A DNA stretch of 51,572 nt from CAYSDH01 sp964429805 (GTDB taxonomy: Bacteria > Bacteroidota > Bacteroidia > Flavobacteriales_D > JABDKJ01). Position 1 is the stretch's first letter. Each line of letters starts with the position of its first letter. The notes beneath the pieces were generated by a model. The model was not told where the DNA came from. It did not search any database and saw nothing but the letters and a program-made list of their open reading frames with translations. The position numbers and the translations under genes are program-made. The stretch spans positions 1 to 51,572 of the forward strand of contig CAYSDH010000017.1 in the NCBI GenBank assembly GCA_964429805.1, given 5' to 3'. Below are positions 27,169 through 35,676 of this stretch, in pieces.

Positions 27169-28632
27169 ATGAGCTGCTTGAAAACCACACTTTGTGCATT
27201 CATGGCCCTATGGACATGTAACACCTTTGCCCAGCAAGACCTGATGCAGTATATCGGACAGAGTACTCCGCAGAGTATCTATGTCAATCCTGCTTTTACG
27301 CCTGATGTGAGGATGAACTTCGGTTTGCCCTTTCTGTCATCAGTTAGTATGCATCACACCAATTTCATTTTTAATCCTAATGATCTGTTTGAAAACACGG
27401 ATCAAGGAACAAGATTCAGAACTCAGAATTACCTTGACCTGATTGAGGAGAGAAATTCTGCTGGAGTAGAGATGGCGATTGATGTGCTGAGTTTTGGCCT
27501 CAAAGTAAAAGAGAGCTATTTCACATTTATGGTGCGAGAGAAGATGCTCTTTCACGTCAACTTGCCTGGTGACTTGCTGAGACTGCCGGTTACCGGTAAT
27601 GCAGACTTCAGCCAAAACAACGGATTGCTAGATTTTTCAGGTCTCTCAGTAGACTTTTCTCACCATGTAGAATATGGGTTGGGATGGAGAAAAATGATCG
27701 GTGAGAAGACCGCATTAGGTGCTAGAGCAAAGTTTCTGTTTGGACGAGAAAGCATGAAAACTGTGCGTTCAGACGTCAAGTGGCAAACTGACCCCGAGAC
27801 ATTTGAGTACACCTTCACGGGTGGTCTTGATATCAATACGTCAGGAGTGGCTTACATCATTGATAGTCTAGATGGAAACGGATTTTTGGAAAACGGAGAA
27901 GTGGCCCAGTATCTCTTTCAATTTCGAAACGGAGGTTTTGGAGTTGATTTAGGAGTGGACCATCAATTGACAGAGAAATTATCATTGTCAGCATCTGTCA
28001 TTGATTTCGGTTTTATCAACTGGAATAATGGAAACAGAAACTACAAGACATCAGGAGAAGAGTTTGTCTTTTCTGGTATAGAAATCACCGAGGCCATTAT
28101 AGGTTCAGAAGAAAACTTTGGCGACAGTCTAAGCGCTTCTGTAGATGACGCGGTGCAGTCACTGGCCGATTCTTATGAGTTTAATGAAGACACAGAAAAG
28201 TACAGAACACCGCTAAATACGCGTATTTACTTAGGTGCTGAATATGATGTGCTAGACCACGATAACATGGACGGTACAGCTGGTTTGCTTTTTCACTCGG
28301 CATTTTACAGAGGGGAGTGGACGCCAACCGTATCACTTTCTTATCGACATGAGTTTGGTTCATGGCTGACCACTCAAGTGGCCTATTCGGTCATGAAAGA
28401 AGATGCAAAAAACATTGGCTTCGGTCTCAGCCTGCAAGGTGGGCCAACTCAGTTTTACTTTAGTCTTGACAATCTTTTTGCCATGAATCTGACGTCCATA
28501 CGGACTAATGCAGATGACACGCCATCAGGATATCCAAGCACGAGTACAAATGCTACCTTACGTTTTGGATTTAACTATTTCTTGCTTCATAAGGAGAAGA
28601 AGACGGAAGAGAATCCGCAGAGTAAGTTCTAA
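27169..28632 (+). CDS. DUF5723 family outer-membrane protein
   Basis: This 487-residue protein has a signal peptide (FMALWTCNTFAQ), then the family signature QYIGQSTPQSIYVNPAFTPDV and FGLPFLSSVSM, followed by beta-barrel-like strands (VEYGLGWRKMIGEKTALGARAKFLFGRES, LSLSASVIDFGFINWNNG, TVSLSYRHEF, FNYFLLHKEKK). Proteins of this family are widespread in Bacteroidota, and their molecular role has not been established. It is probably a transmembrane barrel cotranscribed with the lipoprotein before it. Confidence 0.82.
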   Translation: MSCLKTTLCAFMALWTCNTFAQQDLMQYIGQSTPQSIYVNPAFTPDVRMNFGLPFLSSVSMHHTNFIFNPNDLFENTDQGTRFRTQNYLDLIEERNSAGVEMAIDVLSFGLKVKESYFTFMVREKMLFHVNLPGDLLRLPVTGNADFSQNNGLLDFSGLSVDFSHHVEYGLGWRKMIGEKTALGARAKFLFGRESMKTVRSDVKWQTDPETFEYTFTGGLDINTSGVAYIIDSLDGNGFLENGEVAQYLFQFRNGGFGVDLGVDHQLTEKLSLSASVIDFGFINWNNGNRNYKTSGEEFVFSGIEITEAIIGSEENFGDSLSASVDDAVQSLADSYEFNEDTEKYRTPLNTRIYLGAEYDVLDHDNMDGTAGLLFHSAFYRGEWTPTVSLSYRHEFGSWLTTQVAYSVMKEDAKNIGFGLSLQGGPTQFYFSLDNLFAMNLTSIRTNADDTPSGYPSTSTNATLRFGFNYFLLHKEKKTEENPQSKF

Positions 28633-28657
28633 AGCCAACTACAGCTTATAATTTCAA

Positions 28658-28665
28658 TACTTTTG
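28658..28665 (+). promoter_or_regulatory. -7 promoter box of rimM
   Basis: TACTTTTG fits TAnnTTTG and ends 5 bases before the ATG at 28671. By the rnpB spacing the transcript would start at the initiation codon. Confidence 0.65.
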
Positions 28666-28670
28666 CCGCC

Positions 28671-29195
28671 ATGGAGAAACAGGATTGTCTCAAAGTGGGC
28701 AAAGTCACCCGTTTGCATGGATACAAGGGCGAGTTGAGTTTAAAACTCGACTATGACCTGCCTTATGAGTATGAGGCTCTTGAGGCTGTCTATGTTGAGC
28801 AAAATGGCAAGTTGGTGCCCTTTTTCATTTCTTCAATGAAATTCACGCCCAAAGGCTATGCCTTGACATTTTTTGATGAAGTAGACTCTGAGGATCGTGC
28901 CAAAAGACTAATCGGTGCCGATTTGTTTCTGCCAGAGGCAGACTTGCCTGAAATGGCAGAAGATGAGTACCTCAAACATGAGCTCGTAGGTTTTCAGGTG
29001 ACAGACAACATTCACGGTGACTTAGGTCAGGTAGAGGCCGTGCTTGACTATCCGGGTAATACTATGTTGAGGATAGACAACGAGCATGGAGAAGTGCTTA
29101 TTCCGCTGATTGATGAGTTTATTGAGCAGGTAGATAAAAGCGCCAAATCCATTGTGGTAAACACACCTGAAGGGCTAATAGACCTCAACTTCTGA
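28671..29195 (+). CDS. rimM: Ribosome maturation factor RimM
   Basis: The product is 174 residues, the family length. The RimM N-terminal beta-barrel (KVGKVTRLHGYKGELSLKL, FFISSMKFTPKGYALTFFDEVDSEDRAKRLIGADLFL) and the C-terminal PRC-barrel (LVGFQVTDNIHGDLGQVEAVLDYPGNTMLRI, EVLIPLIDEFIEQVD) are both complete. RimM binds S19 and helps the 30S head mature. It has its own promoter directly upstream, so it no longer depends on rpsP transcription. It is followed after 4 bases by trmN6. Confidence 0.95.
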   Translation: MEKQDCLKVGKVTRLHGYKGELSLKLDYDLPYEYEALEAVYVEQNGKLVPFFISSMKFTPKGYALTFFDEVDSEDRAKRLIGADLFLPEADLPEMAEDEYLKHELVGFQVTDNIHGDLGQVEAVLDYPGNTMLRIDNEHGEVLIPLIDEFIEQVDKSAKSIVVNTPEGLIDLNF

Positions 29196-29199
29196 TTAG

Positions 29200-29901
29200 G
29201 TGGCCAATTCCTTTTTTCAGTTCAAACAATTTAGAATAGAGCAGGAGCGAAGTGCCATGAAAGTTGGTACTGATGGTGTCTTACTTGGTGCGTGGTGCAC
29301 CCTTTATGACTCAGATACTGTGCTTGATATAGGAAGTGGCACCGGTTTAATCTCACTCATGCTGGCCCAGCGCGGAAAGGGTGTTATGGTTGACGGAATA
29401 GAAATAGACCCTGAGGCCGTGATTGAGTCTCAGTCTAATGTGGACGCTTCACCCTTTGCAAGTAGAGTAAATATAAGGGGCTGCGATTGGAGAGAATTTC
29501 CAGTGAATCGCAGCTATGATTTAGCCGTGTGTAATCCTCCTTTTTTTAAAGGAAACTCTCATGACGCCCGGTCTATGGCGAGGCAAGACGAGTCGATGTC
29601 AGCCAAGGATATATTTGAAATTGCGACTTCTCGAGCCTTGAAGCGAGAAACTGGTCGACTGGCCATGATTATTCCTGCAGATAGACAAAAGGAATATGCG
29701 GAGGAGTCAAATCGCTGCGGCTTATTTGTAAACAGAAGATGTGAGGTGTTACCCACGCCTGAGTCTATGCCAAAAAGAGTGTTGTTGGAATTCAGTTTTG
29801 CCGAAGGCGACATTCAAGAAGAGTCTCTCATTATAGAAGAAAACGGTCGCCATCAGTACTCTCAACAGTACAAAGACTTGACGGCTGACTTTTACCTCTA
29901 A
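29200..29901 (+). CDS. trmN6: tRNA1(Val) (adenine(37)-N6)-methyltransferase
   Basis: The 233-residue SAM enzyme has the TrmN6/YfiC layout: FFQFKQFRIEQERSAMKVGTDGVLLGAW, motif I VLDIGSGTGLISLMLAQR, IEIDPEA, and the N6-adenine catalytic motif NPPFF. The Arg-rich C-terminal part is PESMPKRVLLEF. It methylates A37 of tRNA-Val. The start is a GTG at 29200, 4 bases after the rimM stop, so the gene belongs to the same operon. Confidence 0.9.
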   Translation: MANSFFQFKQFRIEQERSAMKVGTDGVLLGAWCTLYDSDTVLDIGSGTGLISLMLAQRGKGVMVDGIEIDPEAVIESQSNVDASPFASRVNIRGCDWREFPVNRSYDLAVCNPPFFKGNSHDARSMARQDESMSAKDIFEIATSRALKRETGRLAMIIPADRQKEYAEESNRCGLFVNRRCEVLPTPESMPKRVLLEFSFAEGDIQEESLIIEENGRHQYSQQYKDLTADFYL

Positions 29902-29904
29902 ACT

Positions 29905-31419
29905 TTAGTTGATGACTAGTCGCTGTGTACTGATCGACTCACCTTGAACAGAGATGAAATACGTGCCACTCGGCTCACCAGACAAGTCAATACGGATAGG
30001 AGAATTGGCAAAGTACTGTTGAGTAGACCTAAACACTTCTCGACCAACAACATCTACTATGCGCAATTGACCAGCGTTTACATCATCTTCGCTCATTAAC
30101 GTAAACTCTCCAGCTGATGGATTGGGGAAGACCGTAAACAGTTGATTGACTGATTCTGAAATTGAGCTAGGTACAGAGTCTTCTGCACAGATGTGACTGA
30201 AGTCTTCATCAACTGATTCTATCAAGGCATTGTCCTTTGGACGAAGCACAAACAGACCAAATTGTCTGTGCGTAATAATGATGTTACCACTTTCAAAATA
30301 AGGGTAGTTACTCCATGTGCCTCCTCCAGTATTTACATCATCACTTTGTGGAAACAGGTCGAAAAACGCCACTTCATCCAAGTTCCCATTTTCTAAATCC
30401 GTCATGTCCAAAATGCGGAGTCCTGCGCGGTAGTTAGATTGGTAGCAGTAGTCACCCTTGGTGTAAAGGTTGTGGTCAGAAGCGGGGCTTGATGACTCGT
30501 AATAGCCAAGATAGACAGGTGCGTCTAAGTCAGCCATATCCCACATGTGACTACGGGTGTTAAAGCCAAAAGTAATCTCGTCAGTCTCGTCATTATGTAT
30601 AAAGAATCGGTGGTCGTCTGTTAGCCAGCCTTGGTGAGAATAGCCCAGGCTGTCGTAAAACGAAGCGGAAATAAGCATTGGATCAGTCTTGTCAGTGACA
30701 TCTACAACAACTACTGGAGCGCCATTGTTTCCGTTGTTTGCAAACATGATTTCTTTGCACTGATGGGCCGTGTCTGGTCCGTGATAGATTACTATTTGAG
30801 CATCATGCGTGTAGCCTTCTGTATCATAACCACCAGCTGCAACAGGATTTAGCGGGTCATTGATGTCTACGAAATGCGGCCCTCCGGCAAAAGTGTTTGT
30901 GCCAATAGGGTAGGCATAACCTGTCTGCTCGTTGATGGCAATATTGTGGCAGTTGCCAAAGCCTGGATAATGTGCATCTTCTGTAAACAAGACTGGCAAA
31001 GTCGCGGGGTCAAGGTTTCTCAAGTGGTCTAAGTCAAACACCTGCATGCCATGGTCAGCGGCTTCGCTAACTATAAAGGCATGATCTGAAAACACTTTGA
31101 TATCGCGCCATGTACTCAGTGAGGTGTGCGTTGGCAAAAAACCAAGGTAAACAGGAGAGACAGGATCTGTTACGTCAACAAAGGTTGTACCTTCTCTTGC
31201 CCCAACTAAGGCATATTCTTTACCATCGAGTGGGTCTGTCCAGCCCCAGATATCGTTGAGTGCCGAGACGCTGTCCATTACACTATTCTCTACGATTGAC
31301 ATAAGGTCAACCTGATTGCAGGGATAGATGTCTGCAAAACCATCAACACAGGGTGTTTGGGCAGAGAACTGAGCACTGAGGCTACTTGTGATAAGTGTAA
31401 GAAGGAGTAGTTTTCTCAT
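29905..31419 (-). CDS. Choice-of-anchor B family protein with LVIVD repeats and T9SS sorting domain
   Basis: The protein has 504 residues. A signal peptide (KLLLLTLITSSLSAQFSAQ) and N-terminal CVDGFADIYPCNQVDLMS lead into repeats typical of the choice-of-anchor B family (EYALVGAREGTTFVDVTDPVSPVYLG, GYSHQGWLTDDHRFFIHNDETDE, DHNLYTKGDYCYQSNYRAGLRILDM). These form a propeller-like structure. The C-terminal sorting domain ends EPSGTYFISVQGESISTQRL. The biochemical function of the family is unknown. A paralog lies 81 bases upstream in the same orientation, which points to tandem duplication. It converges on trmN6 with 3 bases between the stops. Confidence 0.88.
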   Translation of the reverse strand: MRKLLLLTLITSSLSAQFSAQTPCVDGFADIYPCNQVDLMSIVENSVMDSVSALNDIWGWTDPLDGKEYALVGAREGTTFVDVTDPVSPVYLGFLPTHTSLSTWRDIKVFSDHAFIVSEAADHGMQVFDLDHLRNLDPATLPVLFTEDAHYPGFGNCHNIAINEQTGYAYPIGTNTFAGGPHFVDINDPLNPVAAGGYDTEGYTHDAQIVIYHGPDTAHQCKEIMFANNGNNGAPVVVVDVTDKTDPMLISASFYDSLGYSHQGWLTDDHRFFIHNDETDEITFGFNTRSHMWDMADLDAPVYLGYYESSSPASDHNLYTKGDYCYQSNYRAGLRILDMTDLENGNLDEVAFFDLFPQSDDVNTGGGTWSNYPYFESGNIIITHRQFGLFVLRPKDNALIESVDEDFSHICAEDSVPSSISESVNQLFTVFPNPSAGEFTLMSEDDVNAGQLRIVDVVGREVFRSTQQYFANSPIRIDLSGEPSGTYFISVQGESISTQRLVIN

Positions 31420-31500
31420 AGATTGAGTGAGCGCCTAAGGCAATTAAAAATTATGAACTCTGTTTGAGTTTCTGTATCGAAATCCGCACTTGAGCGCGTA

Positions 31501-32943
31501 TTACCTTACAGACAGTTTTCTGCTAGTCAAGGAATTGTTATTTACCTGCACAATGTAGGTACCTGTTGAAATTCCTTCTACTGAAAAATTATACTGCTGC
31601 GAGTAAGGGTTTGTTACAGATTCTTGCATCACAAGTCGTCCGCTAAGATCATACACCTGAATGGAGTTAATCTCAATGTCGCCTCGTGAAGTCAACGTCA
31701 AACGACCTTCAGTCGGATTAGGACTGATGATAAATGCTTCTGAAGGGTTTTCTGCGATACTTAGCGGTAAGTCACCAACCACATAAAAACCATGAAATGC
31801 TGATATCACAATATTGCCACTCGGGAAGTAAGGATAGTTACTCCAAGTGCCAGTATATCCAGCAGCATCAGTGCTTGGCCAGACATCAAAATAGGCCACC
31901 TCGGTCATTGTCGCAGTAGATAGGTCAGTCATTTCAGCGATTCTGAGGCCACTGTTATAGTTAGACATGTACACTAAGTTGCCAGAAGTATAGAGGTTGT
32001 GATCTGTGCTCAATGTTGGGCCGCTGTAAGAACCAACAAGAAAAGAATTGGCCAAGTCACTCACATCCCAAACCAAGGTTCTCGTATTAAACCCAAAGTC
32101 AAGTTCGTCAATCTCATCATTCATCAAGAAATAGTGTTGGTCTTCTGTCAACCAGCCTTGATGAGTGTATGACTGATCTACGTACGAGGAAGCGAAGATC
32201 TCTTGTGGATCAGATTTGTCTGAGATGTCAACTATCGCGAAACCACTATTGCCTTGACTTCCGAAGTAGAGCTCCTTGCCTCCAAAATTCTCGTCTGGGC
32301 CAGTATAAATTACCGCTTGCGCATCGTGCGTATATCCGTTCTGATCATGGCCACCCTCTGCCACTGGGTTAAGAGGGTCGCTGAGATTCAAGAAAATTGG
32401 TCCGCCTCCAAACTGGTCTGTACCTACTGCAAAAGCATAACCCGTTTCCTCATTGATCACAATATTGTGCGCGTTACCAAACCCTGTGTAGTGCGCATCA
32501 GGCTGAAACTCCATTGGCGGGTTTGTAACTGATGAGAGTTGAGTCATGTCAAAAATCTGCATTCCGTGGCCTTGCGATTCAGACACGATATAGGCATAGT
32601 TCTGATACACCTTTACATCTCTCCAAAGACTTGGCTGACCTTCACCTATTATATAAGCTATAATCTGAGGATTAACCGGGTCATCAATATCAATGAAAAT
32701 AGTTCGATCTCTACCACCCATTATAGCATACTCCGTTCCAGTCTCTGGATCTACCCAGCCCCAACAGTCGTTAGCAGTGGCATTGTTAACCGTAATGTCA
32801 AGATCATTGAGATCGAGGTAGGAGAGGAGGTTTAATCCTGAACACGCATATTCACCAGCAAATCCGTCTTCACACGCAGTTTGACTGTGCATTGCAACTG
32901 AAAGTAATAGATAAAAGACGACTGTGGTGATTTTCAATTTCAT
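31501..32943 (-). CDS. Choice-of-anchor B family protein with T9SS sorting domain (paralog of the next gene)
   Basis: The product is 480 residues with a signal peptide ending SVAMHSQ. It is similar to the 29905-31419 protein throughout: CEDGFAGEYACSGLNLLS, EYAIMGGRDRTIFIDIDDPVNPQI, YTHQGWLTEDQHYFLMNDEIDE, DHNLYTSGNLVYMSNYNSGLRIAEM, and the sorting domain GISTGTYIVQVNNNSLTSRKL. It is likely the older or sister copy of a tandem duplication. Both are expected to be T9SS-exported surface proteins, and redundancy or sub-functionalisation cannot be told from sequence. Confidence 0.88.
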   Translation of the reverse strand: MKLKITTVVFYLLLSVAMHSQTACEDGFAGEYACSGLNLLSYLDLNDLDITVNNATANDCWGWVDPETGTEYAIMGGRDRTIFIDIDDPVNPQIIAYIIGEGQPSLWRDVKVYQNYAYIVSESQGHGMQIFDMTQLSSVTNPPMEFQPDAHYTGFGNAHNIVINEETGYAFAVGTDQFGGGPIFLNLSDPLNPVAEGGHDQNGYTHDAQAVIYTGPDENFGGKELYFGSQGNSGFAIVDISDKSDPQEIFASSYVDQSYTHQGWLTEDQHYFLMNDEIDELDFGFNTRTLVWDVSDLANSFLVGSYSGPTLSTDHNLYTSGNLVYMSNYNSGLRIAEMTDLSTATMTEVAYFDVWPSTDAAGYTGTWSNYPYFPSGNIVISAFHGFYVVGDLPLSIAENPSEAFIISPNPTEGRLTLTSRGDIEINSIQVYDLSGRLVMQESVTNPYSQQYNFSVEGISTGTYIVQVNNNSLTSRKLSVR

Positions 32944-33028
32944 AATAGTGGACGTATTTTATTCACCAAAGATCGCTCATTAGAGCACTACCAGCGGTCT
33001 ATTATTGTACTTGGAATTGTAAAGCTGA

Positions 33029-34276
33029 TTAAGACCAGCTCACTATTTTCTCTGCGTGATACTCTCCTTTGGCCAACTTCTCTTTGACCACTCCAAATGT
33101 CTCTATGGTATAGCGCACATCTTCTAATGTATGCACAGCTGTAGGAATGAGTCTTAGCATAATCACTTCTTTAGGTACTACTGGATAGACCACTATTGAA
33201 GTAAATATCTGATAGTTTTCACGGAGGTCAAGAGCAATGTTAGTTGCCTCACCGAGCGTACCTTTTAAGAATACAGGCGTTACCGCAGAATTAGTTTCTC
33301 CGATATCAAACCCAGCTTCTCTTAAACCTGATTGCAGCGCATCAGCAATCTTCCAGAGATTCTCTTTCAGTTCTGGCAGTTCACGCATCAGTTGCATACG
33401 CTTGAGCGCACCTACAACTAGCGGCATTGGTAGTGACTTGGCAAATGTTTGAGAACGCATGTTGTATCTCAAAAACTCGATGATGTCTTCATCACCACTG
33501 ACAAATGCACCAATAGAAGCGAGTGACTTGGCAAAGGTTCCAAAGTAGACATCAATCTCATCATGGACTCCTTGATGCGCTCCAGCTCCACGTCCACCTT
33601 CTCCGATAGTACCAAAACCATGAGCATCATCTACAAATAGGCGGAATTTATACTCCTCCTTGAACTCCACAATCTCTTTGAGCTTACCTTGGTCTCCAGC
33701 CATACCAAAGACACCTTCAGTAACTACGAGGATACCGCCACCTGTCTCTTCACATTTGGCTTTTGCATTATCTAACTGCTTGCGGAAGCTGTCCATGTCA
33801 TTGTGCTGAAACACAAATCTTTTTCCCATGTGCAGTCTCACTCCGTCAACCATACAGGCATGACTCTCACTGTCATAGACAATCACATCTCGCCTGTCAA
33901 CAAGTGCCTCGATGGCACTCATACAACCTTGGTAACCGAAGTTGAGCAAGAAGCTATCTTCTTTTTGCATGAAGTCAGAAAGCTCATCTTCCAATTTTTC
34001 GTGCATGGCCGTTTGACCACTCATCATTCGGGCGCCCATCGGGTAGGCCATTCCCCACTCTTCAGCGGCATCGGCATCGACCTTTCTCACTTCCGGATGA
34101 TTGGCAAGTCCTAAGTAGTTATTCACACTCCAGACCAGCATCTCTTTCCCCCGAAAGATCATTTTATTGCCGATTGGACCTTCCAGCTTTGGGAAGGTGA
34201 AGTAACCATGTGACTCCTTAGCGTGCTGTCCCAGCGGCCCGCGGTTCTTTCTTATTTTTTCAAAAATGTCTTGCAT
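33029..34276 (-). CDS. Alpha-oxoamine synthase (PLP-dependent, KBL/SPT-type acyltransferase)
   Basis: The product is 415 residues. The fold-type I PLP domain carries the HACMVDG motif (stacking His), DDAHGFGTIGEGGRGAG (PLP-binding Asp and His) and the Schiff-base lysine in TFAKSLASIGAFVSG. The N-terminal MGARMMSGQTAMHEKLEDEL is characteristic. The family includes glycine C-acetyltransferase, serine palmitoyltransferase and the cysteate acyltransferase of sulfonolipid synthesis; the long C-terminus and NYLGLANHP segment match the flavobacterial form often proposed for sulfonolipid or sphingolipid synthesis. The substrate is not decided by sequence. A perfect -7 box lies 29 bases upstream. Confidence 0.85.
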   Translation of the reverse strand: MQDIFEKIRKNRGPLGQHAKESHGYFTFPKLEGPIGNKMIFRGKEMLVWSVNNYLGLANHPEVRKVDADAAEEWGMAYPMGARMMSGQTAMHEKLEDELSDFMQKEDSFLLNFGYQGCMSAIEALVDRRDVIVYDSESHACMVDGVRLHMGKRFVFQHNDMDSFRKQLDNAKAKCEETGGGILVVTEGVFGMAGDQGKLKEIVEFKEEYKFRLFVDDAHGFGTIGEGGRGAGAHQGVHDEIDVYFGTFAKSLASIGAFVSGDEDIIEFLRYNMRSQTFAKSLPMPLVVGALKRMQLMRELPELKENLWKIADALQSGLREAGFDIGETNSAVTPVFLKGTLGEATNIALDLRENYQIFTSIVVYPVVPKEVIMLRLIPTAVHTLEDVRYTIETFGVVKEKLAKGEYHAEKIVSWS

Positions 34277-34305
34277 GTACTAACTAGTTTCAAAATAACA
34301 AGTAG

Positions 34306-34313
34306 CAAATGTA
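34306..34313 (-). promoter_or_regulatory. -7 promoter box of the alpha-oxoamine synthase gene
   Basis: The minus strand reads TACATTTG, a perfect TAnnTTTG match, 29 bases before the ATG at 34276. Confidence 0.6.
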
Positions 34314-34394
34314 CCTATTAATAGGGCCTGAGAAATCAACTCTTTTCAATAATAGGCTGTCGAAAGCGTTATTTCTTGCAGATGTCTTTATCCA

Positions 34395-34402
34395 TATATT
34401 TG
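34395..34402 (+). promoter_or_regulatory. -7 promoter box of the bamD-rpoZ-coaBC operon
   Basis: TATATTTG is a perfect match ending 9 bases before the bamD ATG at 34412. It likely drives bamD, rpoZ, coaBC and the DUF4835 gene. Confidence 0.65.
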
Positions 34403-34411
34403 CGCCCTTCT

Positions 34412-35302
34412 ATGAAAAAAGCAGTCTATATATTCTCTACTCTGGTGATTTGCAGCACACTAGGCTGCTCAGAATTCAGTAAAGTAGTGAAGTCCAATGA
34501 CTTAGACTTGAAGTACACCAAAGGTGTCGAGTATTTTGAAGAAGAAGAATGCCTGAAGTCAATGATTCTTTTTGAAGAGTTGATACCACTTATAAGAGGT
34601 ACTGAGCGTAGTGAGAAGGTCTATTACTACTATGCGAAGAGCATTTACTGTAATGGTGATTACATATTAGCAGGCTACTACTTCGACAATTTTGTGAAGA
34701 CCTTTCCTAACAGTCAGTTCTCAGAAGAATGTGTCTTCTTAGCCGCATTGTGTTCGGTCAAAGAGTCGCCACAATACAGCCTTGACCAGACTTCGACTAA
34801 AGCTGCAATTGGAAAACTGCAAACCTTTGTAAATCAGTATCCTGAGACATCTAGGAGAGATACGATTAACTATCTAGTGAAGGAGCTCAGAAGTAAGCTA
34901 GAAATCAAGGCATTTGACAATGCTAGGCAGTATCATCACACACGCAGATACAAGAGTGCGGTCATCGCTTTAGAGAATACGCTCAACGAATTTCCTGATT
35001 CGAGGTACAGAGAAGAGATGTCATTTCTTCTTTTGGACTCTCATTATCAGTTAGCTATCAACAGTATTGACAAGAAAAAACTCGAAAGATTGTTTGGCGA
35101 AAAACATCAGCTTTCTGCAAAACCANNNNNNNNNNCTACCGTTTTTAATACAGGATTATTACGTTATGGATTGAATGAAACCATTGAATCTTATCATAAC
35201 TTTGTCGACAATTTTGAGAACAGTGAGTCCCTTGGCCGAGCAGAGGCTATTTATGAAAATACCTTGAAGGCCATAATGGATTTCAATTCCACAAATCAGT
35301 GA
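34412..35302 (+). CDS. bamD: Outer-membrane assembly lipoprotein BamD, with an insertion and assembly gap near the C-terminus
   Basis: A lipoprotein signal (AVYIFSTLVICSTLGC, Cys19) is followed by TPR-like repeats (YFEEEECLKSMILFEELIPL, YYYYAKSIYCNGDYILAGYYFDNFVKTFPNSQFSEECVFLAA, ESPQYSLDQTSTKAAIGKLQTFV, DNARQYHHTRRYKSAVIALENTLNEFPDS). BamD bridges BamA and periplasmic chaperones in beta-barrel assembly. In family members the segment QLAINSIDKKKLERL continues straight into NETIESYHNFVDNF. Here 81 visible bases including 10 N separate those parts. The start is the ATG at 34412, close to the -7 box. rpoZ follows after 3 bases. The gene is certain; whether the insertion is biological or an assembly artefact is open. 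Confidence 0.9.
   Translation: MKKAVYIFSTLVICSTLGCSEFSKVVKSNDLDLKYTKGVEYFEEEECLKSMILFEELIPLIRGTERSEKVYYYYAKSIYCNGDYILAGYYFDNFVKTFPNSQFSEECVFLAALCSVKESPQYSLDQTSTKAAIGKLQTFVNQYPETSRRDTINYLVKELRSKLEIKAFDNARQYHHTRRYKSAVIALENTLNEFPDSRYREEMSFLLLDSHYQLAINSIDKKKLERLFGEKHQLSAKPXXXXTVFNTGLLRYGLNETIESYHNFVDNFENSESLGRAEAIYENTLKAIMDFNSTNQ
35088..35173 (+). other. Insertion in bamD bounded by a GATTG duplication, containing a 10-N gap
   Basis: GATTG occurs at 35088-35092 and again at 35169-35173. Removing one copy and everything between restores the expected BamD sequence (KKLER-LNETIES). The inserted flanks are 33 bases before and 33 bases after the N run (35126-35135). Both are open in the bamD frame, and their ends show no convincing terminal inverted repeat. 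It may be the two ends of an uncollapsed mobile element, an intein-like insert, or a mis-joined contig end. Confidence 0.6.
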
Positions 35303-35305
35303 TAC

Positions 35306-35650
35306 ATGTCATATAAGAACAGCACAGCAGAACGCACGACCATTACACGAAACATTTCTGATCTTCAGGAAGAGACTGATAACATATATAAGTCTATCGT
35401 GATGATGTCCAGAAGGGCAAATCAGATTTCTGTTGAGATGAAAGAGGAATTGAAACTGAAGCTCGAAGAATTTGCTACTTCTACAGACAGCCTGGAAGAG
35501 GTATTTGAGAATAGAGAGCAAATTGAGATTTCAAGATTTTATGAGCGTCTCCCTAAGCCGCCAGCAATTGCTATCCAGCAACTTGAAAACAATGAGATAT
35601 ACTCGCGTCTGCCAGAAGGTGATGACAGCAATATTCTACCTAAGGCCTGA
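35306..35650 (+). CDS. rpoZ: DNA-directed RNA polymerase omega subunit (Rpb6-like)
   Basis: The 114-residue protein lies in the conserved slot between bamD and coaBC where Bacteroidota encode their divergent omega/Rpb6 subunit. Recognisable segments are the N-terminal RTTITRNISDLQEETDNIYKSIVMMSRRANQISVEMKEELKLKLEEFA, matching the omega fold in which RRANQI replaces the usual RAxQI. Omega helps assemble the beta-prime subunit. The C-terminal part (ERLPKPPAIAIQQLENNEIY) is typical of the Bacteroidota form. Confidence 0.85.
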   Translation: MSYKNSTAERTTITRNISDLQEETDNIYKSIVMMSRRANQISVEMKEELKLKLEEFATSTDSLEEVFENREQIEISRFYERLPKPPAIAIQQLENNEIYSRLPEGDDSNILPKA

Positions 35651-35676
35651 TATTTCAGCCTGAATAAGCATCTATT

